From Chitinophagaceae bacterium (lineage in GTDB: Bacteria; Bacteroidota; Bacteroidia; Chitinophagales; Chitinophagaceae), in NCBI GenBank assembly GCA_023957755.1, contig JAMLGT010000013.1, positions 49,405 through 113,404 of the forward strand: 64,000 bases of DNA. The letters run 5' to 3'. The notes beneath the pieces were generated by a model. The model saw nothing but the letters and a program-made list of their open reading frames with translations. It had not been told where the DNA came from and searched no databases. A program made the position numbers and the translations under genes. Position 1 is the first letter of the stretch; each line of letters starts with the position of its first letter. Positions 38,380 to 45,507 of the stretch are shown here, piece by piece.

Positions 38380-39834
38380 TTACCTCTTTATACCTTTTGA
38401 TTTTGCCGAAACCCTATTTCCGTTTTGCTGTTGCTGCTTTTGGTTTTTCGGCCCCTGTTGTTTCGGTTGTAAAGGCTCTTTGATATTTTTGGTAGCCTCA
38501 TTGGTTTTCCCTTCAGAATTAACTGCTACCTGCGTTTTGTGTGATTCTGAGAGTTGAACTTTATCTTTCAGCTTATCTGGATTGGTGAAAGAGAACCCGG
38601 TTTTCCCGGTTTCTTTATCAAAAGTGATATATCCCCGGTATTGCTGGCCTTTCTTGTCAATAAGCCCATCAATGTAAACAGTGGTACCCGCTTTAAATTT
38701 ATCGTATTGTTGGTCGGACAATTCCCTCCCCCTGAACATTCGGGGAGCGTCTTGAAGTTGCCCTTTCATACGATTTATATGTGCGCTCTGTTGATTTGTA
38801 TTATTTCTGTCAAAAAGAAATTCCACGAAATGCTTATCAGCATTGTACTGAATGGAAGCGCTGAAAGGTTTGCCTTTTCTGGAAATCATTCCTTCTAAAA
38901 GGAGGGGCTTGCCATCACGCAAAGTTTGTATTTGTTCCTGGCTGAGTTTAACACCCTTTATTTCATCGGGTATTTTCATCCATTCCCGTCGTAGTGCAAT
39001 AACTTCATTCGTCAATCTGTCAATACTGATAATAGAAGGTATCTTTTCACCGGTTTTCGGATTCGTTAATTCCACTACACGCCCCATATTTCCTGACTTA
39101 AGCAGGTTTTCCCTATCGGTTGCGCTAAACTCATGACCAAAGAAAGTATTACTCAGATTTGGCTCTTTACGAATACCGTGAATGGCAACAACTGCCTCGC
39201 CATTTTCGCCCGGCTGTAGAGAAAGCCTTGCATCCATACGGGTAATAGCAGTGCCGAGATTAAGACTTACAGGAATAAGCGAATTGGTTTTGTAACCTTT
39301 TAATAAGGTGTCAAGTACACCTGCTTTTTCAAGTCTTTCTTTACTCAGCCCGAGATTGTTCATTGTTTCCCAATCAATCTGTTCGGGTTTGTAGCGGTAT
39401 TCGCTGGTTTTAGATGTTGCTTGTATTGTTTCCATATCTTTTTTGATTTCGTTACTTTGTTTCTCCGGCTCCGGCTCTTTAACCTTATGCTTTTCCATTA
39501 TGGCAGCACCTTCTTTGGTAGGAGTCTCAATTTGCTTCTGCATTTCTCTTGCTGTATCAACTGCTTCGGAAGCCGGGATTTTAAAAAATGAGAATCTGGT
39601 GGGATTTTTCAATTGCCTCCAAAAATTCGCAAAGAAGTTTGAAAATAAATCACCACTCCTATCTACCCGCATGAATTGGCTTTGGTTCTTTTTATTCGCA
39701 TCTACAGTTTCCAAATCACCGTCATTGCTGATTCCTTTAACCGCCTGAATTTTCTTTTTGTCTTTATCCAGCACTAATAAAATGTCCGAAAACTGTTCGG
39801 GTAATTGAGGTATTTTGTTATTCTGTTCAGCCAT
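38380..39834 (-). CDS. DUF3945/DUF4099 mobile-element protein (CTnDOT orf3-like)
   Basis: 484 aa. Around residues 150-290 it has the DUF4099-type region (INWETMNNLGLSKERLE...). It is followed by two DUF3945-type repeats (LRDGKPLLLEGMISRKGKPF and FKAGTTVYIDGLIDKKGQQY). The tail is very basic and glutamine-rich. The molecular role is unknown. It sits 22 bp upstream of the topoisomerase and downstream of the HTH gene, the same place as orf3 in CTnDOT. Confidence 0.85.
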   Translation of the reverse strand: MAEQNNKIPQLPEQFSDILLVLDKDKKKIQAVKGISNDGDLETVDANKKNQSQFMRVDRSGDLFSNFFANFWRQLKNPTRFSFFKIPASEAVDTAREMQKQIETPTKEGAAIMEKHKVKEPEPEKQSNEIKKDMETIQATSKTSEYRYKPEQIDWETMNNLGLSKERLEKAGVLDTLLKGYKTNSLIPVSLNLGTAITRMDARLSLQPGENGEAVVAIHGIRKEPNLSNTFFGHEFSATDRENLLKSGNMGRVVELTNPKTGEKIPSIISIDRLTNEVIALRREWMKIPDEIKGVKLSQEQIQTLRDGKPLLLEGMISRKGKPFSASIQYNADKHFVEFLFDRNNTNQQSAHINRMKGQLQDAPRMFRGRELSDQQYDKFKAGTTVYIDGLIDKKGQQYRGYITFDKETGKTGFSFTNPDKLKDKVQLSESHKTQVAVNSEGKTNEATKNIKEPLQPKQQGPKNQKQQQQNGNRVSAKSKGIKR

Positions 39835-39921
39835 AATAATGATTGTTTTGTATTGATATATTCCGAAAATACATGAGTGCTATTCTTGTAAAATAAATCT
39901 GTCTTTCAATGGCGCTAATTG

Positions 39922-40230
39922 TCATCGGGTGTCACTTTTATGCTGCAAAGAGGAGCTGAAACTCTCCCGGATAAACTGATGGACATCAGATAATTTGTAA
40001 TAGAGCTTTCCGCTAATGGTGTAGTAGGGTAGTCTACCGGATGAACGATACCGCTGTAGTGAGCGATTGCTTATTTTCAGCATTTGCAATAAGTCCTGGT
40101 TATCCAATAATTCCTCTCCGTCTATGCTGGTACGTTGTTTTTGTATATCTGTGAGATTGTCGTTTAATATGTCAAAACGTTTCATAATTCGCTCCATCCA
40201 GGCCACGAATTCCATTCTGTCGATGTTCAT
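39922..40230 (-). CDS. Helix-turn-helix excisionase-like protein (Xis2-like)
   Basis: 102 aa. After an N-terminal helix it has the excisionase/MerR-type winged-helix pattern LLDNQDLLQMLKISNRSLQRYRSSGRLPYYTISGKLYYKLSDVHQFI (about 40-90). It is a DNA-bending recombination directionality factor by resemblance. It is the first gene of the element's excision operon here and lies just downstream of a strong inverted repeat (40245-40280). Confidence 0.83.
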   Translation of the reverse strand: MNIDRMEFVAWMERIMKRFDILNDNLTDIQKQRTSIDGEELLDNQDLLQMLKISNRSLQRYRSSGRLPYYTISGKLYYKLSDVHQFIRESFSSSLQHKSDTR

Positions 40231-40244
40231 ATTACCGCGCTTTT

Positions 40245-40280
40245 ATTTTGTACACTTATTAAATGTTTACTGTACAAAAT
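40245..40280 (-). promoter_or_regulatory. Perfect 10-bp inverted repeat upstream of the excision operon
   Basis: ATTTTGTACA (40245-40254) and TGTACAAAAT (40271-40280) are exact reverse complements, 16 bp apart, 15 bp upstream of the HTH gene start. They overlap a minus-strand -7-like CAATTTTG. In CTnDOT RteC binds an inverted repeat ahead of this operon, so this is a candidate RteC operator. Confidence 0.5.
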
Positions 40281-40497
40281 TGAAGTATGCCATCCGGTTT
40301 GTTTTCCGATACGTGTCTATCAAAAAGATCGATTTTTTATTTTGTTTCCGGGGTGTGAGATGCAGAAAATATGCGATTTTCAACACTTTTCTCTGGAGGG
40401 TATGACATTGTTATGGATAGAGTGCCTATATACACATATAGGCTATAAAAAGGAACCACGAATCAGTTTACCAATGTCTTTAGATGAGAGGTAGTTG

Positions 40498-41346
40498 CTA
40501 TCGAGCGACTTCCTTATCCATATATTCCTCTAAACTGGATTTCAATTGGTCTATAAATATTGTTCGTGAGCCAGAGCGTGTCTTCATGCGATGGAAGCTA
40601 TTATGGATATCATTAAGTGAAACGCGGAACAAAACTTGAAATACCATACTAATTTTACGGATGCCTATCTTTCCATGTGCTATTGCTCCCGCTGCAAGGA
40701 GAGCATAAATCAATTCGATTAGCGCATTCTTAGATTGTGTCCAGATAATGTCTTTTGTTTCTTCACTTTGTAATACCAGGTCGGGATTTTGCTCGGGAGC
40801 CAACTTTGTTAACAGGTAGCTGTAGATTAATTCATTGGCTATGATTTTGGCTACTTTGTAATCGAAATATGTTGAAAATTTAGGGTCTATTTCAAAAGCA
40901 AAACTGTTCAATCCATCGTGATAATTGATATTTCCCAACATGAAATATTGTTTATCCCTGTCGGTTCTGCCTGCGCGATAATATCTGTAAAAATCAGAGT
41001 TGCAAATATGCTCCACAAATTCTTGCTTCAATAATCTTAATTGCAGCGTAAAATAATTTTGGTAAATGTTACCCTTATTAACTGGACATGCAGTTTCTAT
41101 GCGGAAGACTTTATTATAGTAAATGAGTTTTCCAAGAATATTGGGCTTGGTTTGTTTAAAGAATTGAATTTCTTCTTCCATACTGGAAAATTTTTCACCT
41201 ACTACATCTTCTTTGACACTTTGCAATAACTCCTGAAGAAAAGTCGTCATTCTATAAGCTTCGTCCATCAGGGTGGAGGTTTCAACAGATAACCTTCTTT
41301 CTTCTTTTTCTATGTCAGAGGCGATTTTATAGAGGGGGCGTCTCAT
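40498..41346 (-). CDS. rteC: RteC-family regulator (copy 2)
   Basis: 282 aa, with the RteC blocks EEEIQFFKQTKPNILGKLIYYN (about 55), YYRAGRTDRDKQYFMLG (about 125), FEIDPKFSTYFDYKVAKIIANELI (about 150) and WTQSKNALIELIYALLAAGAI (about 205). It lies directly ahead of the HTH-DUF3945-topoisomerase operon on the same strand, the same arrangement as rteC-xis-orf3-exc in CTnDOT. It should switch that operon on. An 11-bp imperfect inverted repeat lies 58 bp upstream (41404-41435). Confidence 0.9.
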   Translation of the reverse strand: MRRPLYKIASDIEKEERRLSVETSTLMDEAYRMTTFLQELLQSVKEDVVGEKFSSMEEEIQFFKQTKPNILGKLIYYNKVFRIETACPVNKGNIYQNYFTLQLRLLKQEFVEHICNSDFYRYYRAGRTDRDKQYFMLGNINYHDGLNSFAFEIDPKFSTYFDYKVAKIIANELIYSYLLTKLAPEQNPDLVLQSEETKDIIWTQSKNALIELIYALLAAGAIAHGKIGIRKISMVFQVLFRVSLNDIHNSFHRMKTRSGSRTIFIDQLKSSLEEYMDKEVAR

Positions 41347-41403
41347 GGCTTAGGTTTTATGGTTACTTGAATTTAAACATAAAACTTGCTTCAACTTTGA
41401 AAA

Positions 41404-41435
41404 TCTTTCCCAAGTTGGGTGCATCTTGGGGAAGA
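41404..41435 (-). promoter_or_regulatory. Imperfect 11-bp inverted repeat upstream of rteC
   Basis: TCTTTCCCAAG (41404-41414) and CTTGGGGAAGA (41425-41435) are reverse complements at 10 of 11 positions around a 10-nt spacer. Could be an operator, or a hairpin in the rteC leader. Confidence 0.4.
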
Positions 41436-41490
41436 TTCTTTTCATTTTTAAATATGCAGTGGTAACCATCTGAAGCGCCGGCCCCTACCA

Positions 41491-42420
41491 CTGCCCATAA
41501 CCTTGCTCCCAGTCGTCTTTCATCGTTTCACTCTTCTTTCCTCAATTCGCTCGGTTAGATGCAGCGAAGCCAACGCGCATAGATTTTAGTAACAGTAGAA
41601 GCCTTCCGGTCGATTTTATTTCGCAATGCTTCTTTATATTTTATTCGTTCATTACTAAAAAGCTGGGAAAATTATTGCAGGTACATTATGAAGTTTATTC
41701 AGTATTACCCACACCGCTGCACTTAGCTTCGCCTTCAGTATTCATTCATAACCTCCCTTCCTTCTTCCGTCCGGCCATGAACGGCGCACCAAAGCTACTG
41801 GCAGACCTTCAAGCCATCCATGGCACGGCCTACAGTCGTCATCCAATAACCTTCAATTCATTCCTCCTTACGTCTTGCTAAGAGCAGCGAAGCCTACGCA
41901 AAAAATCAGCTCTACCTGCAGCACATAGTCATTCACTCCATTTCGTTGCTCTCCATTTGTTCATTCCTAAGAGCTGCAGAGGCCAGCGCATGTACGTTGC
42001 CTCAGGATTTGTTCAATTTCTCAAAAATTTACCTTACCACTGCACTTAGCTTCGCCTTCAGTATTCATTCATAACCTTCCTTCCTTCTTCCGTCCGGCCA
42101 TGAAAGGCGCACCAAAGCTACTGGCAGACCTACAAGCCGTCCATGGCACGGCCTACAGTCGTCATCCAATACCCTTCAATTCATTCCTCCTTACGTCTTG
42201 CTAAGAGCAGCGAGGCCAACGCTTAAAATCAGCCCTACCTGCAGCACATAGTCATTCACTCCATTTCGTTGCTCTCCTTTCGTTTGTGCCTAAGAGCTGC
42301 AGAGGCCTCCAGATACTTTATACCTGTAGTTGCATTAATTACCAAAAGTTATCCCTACCGCTGCACATAGCCTTGCCTTCTGCCGTCATTCATAGCCTTC
42401 CATCTTCCGTCCGGCCATGA
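41491..42420. repeat. Tandem ~320-bp repeat block without coding capacity
   Basis: Two long copies start with CTGCACTTAG at 41717 and 42040 (period 323 bp). A third, truncated copy starts at 42361, and a diverged one near 41491. Each long copy contains TTCCGTCCGGCCATGAA, a GGCACGGCC segment, and short sub-motifs such as AAGAGCAGCGA and AAGAGCTGCAGAGGCC. No frame is consistently open across copies. Apart from these repeats I see nothing else in the 1.07 kb between rteC and the chimeric ORF. Confidence 0.7.
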
Positions 42421-42671
42421 AGGGTACCACCATAGGTGAATTTATGAAACAATATGCCGATGAATTCAAAGGCAAAATTATCATTGACCCTTCCAACCCT
42501 ATTGCTGCAGATGAAAATGGGGAAAGAGCAGAAATATTTATCATTGATGCCAGATACTCCACCTTTATTGTTGACAAAATGCTGGACAAAACCCGGCACG
42601 GCGCCATCGGTTTGTGGGTGGATATTGGCACGATTGGGTATTTCAAAGATTTGAAAATTACACGGCGGTAG
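42417..42671 (+). pseudogene. Chimeric gene remnant: NADP-oxidoreductase fragment fused to a lectin/DUF1080-like C-terminus
   Basis: 84 aa frame whose ATG belongs to the truncated third repeat copy. Residues 1-34 (YADEFKGKIIIDPSNPIAADENG) read like the middle of an F420H2/NADP oxidoreductase. Residues 36-84 (AEIFIIDARYSTFIVDKML, HGAIGLWVDIGTIGYFKDLKI) read like the C-terminal end of a concanavalin-A/DUF1080-type sugar-binding domain. Neither part is complete, so the frame is probably a recombination scar, not a working gene. Family names are from memory of the motifs. Confidence 0.5.
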
Positions 42672-42783
42672 TAAAAGAAGGTTGATTATTTTATAATTAA
42701 TATCTATTGTGATGTATTGAAAATGATGCGTCTCAACATAATGGAGTGTAAATCATTTATTTTTTTATTTCAATAGGTTTAAA

Positions 42784-42800
42784 GTAACAACAATTGTTAC
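42784..42800 (+). promoter_or_regulatory. Palindromic operator GTAACAA-caa-TTGTTAC
   Basis: Perfect 7-bp inverted repeat with a 3-bp spacer. Its right half overlaps the -33 region (TTG) of the promoter whose -7 element TAGCTTTG lies at 42817-42824, 20 bp on. Likely autorepressor site of the Rrf2 gene. Confidence 0.6.
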
Positions 42801-42816
42801 AATAAGAAATAATTTG

Positions 42817-42824
42817 TAGCTTTG
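42817..42824 (+). promoter_or_regulatory. Bacteroidota -7 promoter element (TAGCTTTG)
   Basis: Exact TAnnTTTG, with a -33 TTG 20 bp upstream and the Rrf2 ATG 8 bp downstream, so the leader is very short. Confidence 0.65.
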
Positions 42825-42832
42825 CAACTGAA

Positions 42833-43240
42833 ATGAACAATACAAGATTTGCTACAGCCATACATATTATGACTCTTTTAGCCGACACGCCGGATGAGTG
42901 GCTGGGTTCTGATTTTCTTGCGGACAGTATCAACATCAATCCAGTTATGGTCAGGAGAGAAATCGGGATATTACAAAATGCCAGTTTAGTGATAACCCGC
43001 CGGGGTAAAGATGGTGGAACGAAACTCAATGGTCCCAGCAAAACCATTCATTTGGATGAAATATATACCGCGGTAAGGAATAATGATATCCTTGGAAAGA
43101 AAAATAAAAATCCCAATCCAAAATGTAAGATAGGGAAGCAAATCAACAAACAATTAGACAGACTTACCGAAAAAACCGACCAATTGGTTGAGGATTTTTT
43201 GAGAGAAATAACGCTGGCTGATTTTACAAAACGCTTTTAA
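42833..43240 (+). CDS. Rrf2-family transcriptional regulator
   Basis: 135 aa winged-helix protein: FATAIHIMTLLADTP at the N-terminus, a recognition region NPVMVRREIGILQNASLVITRRGKDGG and a C-terminal dimerisation helix. Only one Cys is present (PKCKIG), so it lacks the three-Cys cluster of IscR/NsrR and resembles the YwnA-type branch, which senses other redox or electrophile signals. It is followed 53 bp later by a QorB-like oxidoreductase, probably its target. A palindrome overlaps its own promoter. Confidence 0.85.
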   Translation: MNNTRFATAIHIMTLLADTPDEWLGSDFLADSININPVMVRREIGILQNASLVITRRGKDGGTKLNGPSKTIHLDEIYTAVRNNDILGKKNKNPNPKCKIGKQINKQLDRLTEKTDQLVEDFLREITLADFTKRF

Positions 43241-43292
43241 ATTTTTTTAACTATAAATGTATCAAATTTAATTACAATTAAAATTATTACAA

Positions 43293-44144
43293 ATGAAAAT
43301 TGGTATTACAGGCGCAAGCGGACAATTAGGACGGTTAGTCATTCAGCACGTTAAAAGCAGAACAGACGCAACAAATTTAGTTGCTTTAGTGCGCAACCCC
43401 GATAAAGCGAAAGACCTTGGGATTGAAGCCAGAACTTTTGACTACAATAAACCCGAAGGACTTGTTGATGCACTGGCCGGAATTGATACCCTTTTATTGA
43501 TTTCGGGAAGTGAAGTGGGGCAGCGTGAAGTACAACACAAAAACGTTGTCGGAGCTGCACAGAAAGCAGGGGTAAAGAGAATTGTTTACACCAGTTTGCT
43601 TCGTGCCGATACTTCCGGTTTGTCACTGGCGCCCGAACATTTGGCGACAGAGAAAGCGATAAAATCTTCCGGCATATTGTTTACGATTCTCAGAAACGGC
43701 TGGTACACCGAAAACTATACTGTTTCTGTTCCGGGTGCTTTGAAGGCCGGTGCTTTTATAGGCAGTGCCGGAACCGGAAAAATAGCTTCTGCTGCACGAA
43801 ATGATTACGCTGAAGCTGCTGCGGTGGTACTCACCGAACCGGGGCACGAAGGCAAAACCTATGAACTTGCGGGCGATGAGGCCTACACGCTGACTGATTT
43901 GGCGGCAACGCTTTCGCAACTTGCTCATAGGGAAATTCCTTATCAAAATATGAAGGAGACCGATTATGCCCGAACTTTACAGGAAATCGGTTTGCCTGAA
44001 GGAATGGCCAAAGCGTTTGCTGGCTATGATACCGGTGCTTCCAAAGGTGATTTGTTTTCGGACGATAAAACCCTTTCAAAATTGATTAAGCGTCCTACTA
44101 CTCCCTTATCTGAAGTAATAAAGATAGCATTATTCCGTGATTAA
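43293..44144 (+). CDS. NmrA/QorB-like NAD(P)H:quinone oxidoreductase
   Basis: 283 aa Rossmann protein. The glycine motif GITGASGQLGRLV is at the extreme N-terminus. The family features LLLISGSE (about 68), KRIVYTSLLRAD (about 105) and TILRNGWYTENY (about 128) match QorB/YtfG of the NmrA-like SDR group. The family reduces quinones using NADPH and protects from redox stress. Pairing with an Rrf2 regulator of the YwnA type supports a quinone/electrophile response unit. Confidence 0.87.
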   Translation: MKIGITGASGQLGRLVIQHVKSRTDATNLVALVRNPDKAKDLGIEARTFDYNKPEGLVDALAGIDTLLLISGSEVGQREVQHKNVVGAAQKAGVKRIVYTSLLRADTSGLSLAPEHLATEKAIKSSGILFTILRNGWYTENYTVSVPGALKAGAFIGSAGTGKIASAARNDYAEAAAVVLTEPGHEGKTYELAGDEAYTLTDLAATLSQLAHREIPYQNMKETDYARTLQEIGLPEGMAKAFAGYDTGASKGDLFSDDKTLSKLIKRPTTPLSEVIKIALFRD

Positions 44145-44281
44145 TTTTTTTGGGAACCCCTGAATAGGACTGCTTCATAAAAGCGGTCCCATTCAGGTAA
44201 TTGACTAAAGCTTCAGAGTTTTTAATTCTTGATTTTGGGCAGTTTGATTTGTTCCAAATTTATATCCGCCAGCTAAGGGCT

Positions 44282-44349
44282 GTCTTTCAATTGATTCAAC
44301 CGCCTCAAATCTTCCAACAAAGAGTTCGAATTCTGTACAAATGGGGTCA
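44282..44349 (+). repeat. 68-bp direct repeat, left copy
   Basis: It differs from 47795-47862 at only four positions (about 94 per cent identity). Both copies have the same orientation and bracket the RES-Xre and AbiE modules. Confidence 0.75.
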
Positions 44350-44568
44350 CAATACTGCCAAACAGTGCCATATGCTGCCATATGGTACTGTTTATTTGTG
44401 AAATACTGATTCTCCATTACTTTCTTCCTTTTCTTTTAATCAAAAGAAAATTATTAAATCAATCAAAAGAAAATTCCATCTCTATTAACTGTTTACTTTT
44501 TAGTTAATTAGATTAAGATTTAGAAATATCAATATTCCACGCTGTAAAAAACAAGAATTTACAAAAAG

Positions 44569-44580
44569 AGTAAATTTACT
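44569..44580 (+). promoter_or_regulatory. 12-bp palindrome AGTAAATTTACT, likely Xre operator
   Basis: Perfect palindrome, extending to about 22 bp with one mismatch. It lies about 24 bp upstream of the -7 element TACTTTTG (44604-44611), over the -33 region. This suits autorepression by the Xre antitoxin. The inverted repeat CCATAC-TTTT-GTATGG (44601-44616) spans the -7 element itself. Confidence 0.5.
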
Positions 44581-44603
44581 TTTTAAGATGCGTAATTATT
44601 CCA

Positions 44604-44611
44604 TACTTTTG
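44604..44611 (+). promoter_or_regulatory. Bacteroidota -7 promoter element (TACTTTTG)
   Basis: Exact TAnnTTTG inside a 6-bp inverted repeat. It places transcription start near 44618, which excludes the upstream ATG at 44588 and supports the ATG at 44630 as antitoxin start. Confidence 0.55.
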
Positions 44612-44629
44612 TATGGAAATCATTCTATT

Positions 44630-45061
44630 ATGGGTACTACGATCAATACAAAAGCATCTCTTTTTCACCAGTATGAAAAAGAACTGTCTAACCCGGTAGC
44701 TATGGTGCTGAAAGCTGCGGAAGGGTTGGCTATTTCCGTTTTTGACGGCCTGATGCAGGTAACAGCATTGAATAAAAAACAGTTAGCTGCTTTCATAGAT
44801 GCCACACCCAAAACAATTGACAATTATCGGGTGCGCAGGCATAAACTCGGCCGTATAGAAAGCGAACAACTTTTGCAACTTCTGGCGCTCTATAAAAAGG
44901 GTCAGGAAATTTTCGGAAGCTCCGAAGCATTCAACCAATGGCTGAAACTGCCCGCTTCAGGAATAGGCGGCATCATACCCTTTGACCTGCTCTATACTGC
45001 CGGGGGCATTAACCTGGTAATGGAAGAACTCCTCAGGATTGAATACGGCGCACTGGCATGA
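44630..45061 (+). CDS. Xre/MbcA/ParS-type antitoxin (DUF2384) of a RES-Xre module
   Basis: 143 aa from the ATG at 44630; the ATG at 44588 lies upstream of the likely transcription start. The N-terminal half holds the helix-turn-helix (LNKKQLAAFIDATPKTIDNYR). The C-terminal DUF2384 domain has the typical LYKKGQEIFGSSEAFNQWLKLPASGIGGIIPFDLL, which binds and blocks the RES toxin. Its TGA overlaps the toxin ATG (ATGA). It is expected to repress its own promoter through the palindrome at 44569. Confidence 0.9.
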   Translation: MGTTINTKASLFHQYEKELSNPVAMVLKAAEGLAISVFDGLMQVTALNKKQLAAFIDATPKTIDNYRVRRHKLGRIESEQLLQLLALYKKGQEIFGSSEAFNQWLKLPASGIGGIIPFDLLYTAGGINLVMEELLRIEYGALA

Positions 45062-45507
45062 TTACCTATCGCATCACATTGGAAAAATGGGCCGGCCGTC
45101 TTACGGCCTCGGGTCGGGCTGCCCGCTGGAACAGCAATGGTCATTTTATGCTCTACGCCGCCAGCACGAGAGCATTGGCCTGCCTGGAGAATATGGTACA
45201 CCGGCGCAGCATCGGGCGGGATGAGCTTTTTAGAGTCACCCTGATAGAAATACCGGATGACCTGAAAATAAAAAAGATAACGAAACGAAAATTACCGGCC
45301 GACTGGCAGGAGTATATCAATTATGCTGCTTGTCAGGCGATCGGAGACGCTTGGATAAAAGCCGGTGAAACGGCCGTATTGCAAGTGCCTTCAGCTATCA
45401 TTACCGATGAATACAACTACCTGATGAACCCCCAGCATCCGGATTTCACGCGAATTAAAGTCTATGGGGTGGAGAAATTTACATTCGATGAAAGGTTGAT
45501 GAAGTAA
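45058..45507 (+). CDS. RES-domain toxin (NAD+-degrading)
   Basis: 149 aa RES toxin. The conserved Arg is in TYRITLEKWA (about 5), a Tyr and Ser in LYAASTRALACLENMVH, Glu in CLENM, and the Ser in VPSAII (about 114). They form the NAD+-binding pocket similar to ADP-ribosyltransferases. RES toxins deplete NAD+ and halt growth. All hallmark residues are present, so the module appears intact. It overlaps the antitoxin stop by 4 bp. Confidence 0.9.
   Translation: MITYRITLEKWAGRLTASGRAARWNSNGHFMLYAASTRALACLENMVHRRSIGRDELFRVTLIEIPDDLKIKKITKRKLPADWQEYINYAACQAIGDAWIKAGETAVLQVPSAIITDEYNYLMNPQHPDFTRIKVYGVEKFTFDERLMK

Larger units (their letters stand above)
44145..44587. other. Intergenic stretch holding a 68-bp direct-repeat copy and a hairpin
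   Basis: It contains the left copy (44282-44349) of a repeat that reappears at 47795-47862. It also holds an inverted repeat at 44361-44392 (arms AACAGTGCCATATG and CATATGGTACTGTT, 13 of 14 paired, 4-nt loop). No intact gene is visible. The reverse strand of the repeat reads like the end of a lost gene (see the right copy). Confidence 0.5.

Noticed and set aside
41675..41881. 68-aa frame in the repeat block
   Set aside because: The frame is not kept open in the second copy of the repeat, so it is an accident of the repeat sequence.
44320..44340. GTTCGAATTC resembling a tRNA T-loop
   Set aside because: No acceptor or anticodon stem surrounds it; the sequence is part of the 68-bp direct repeat and reads as coding on the minus strand.
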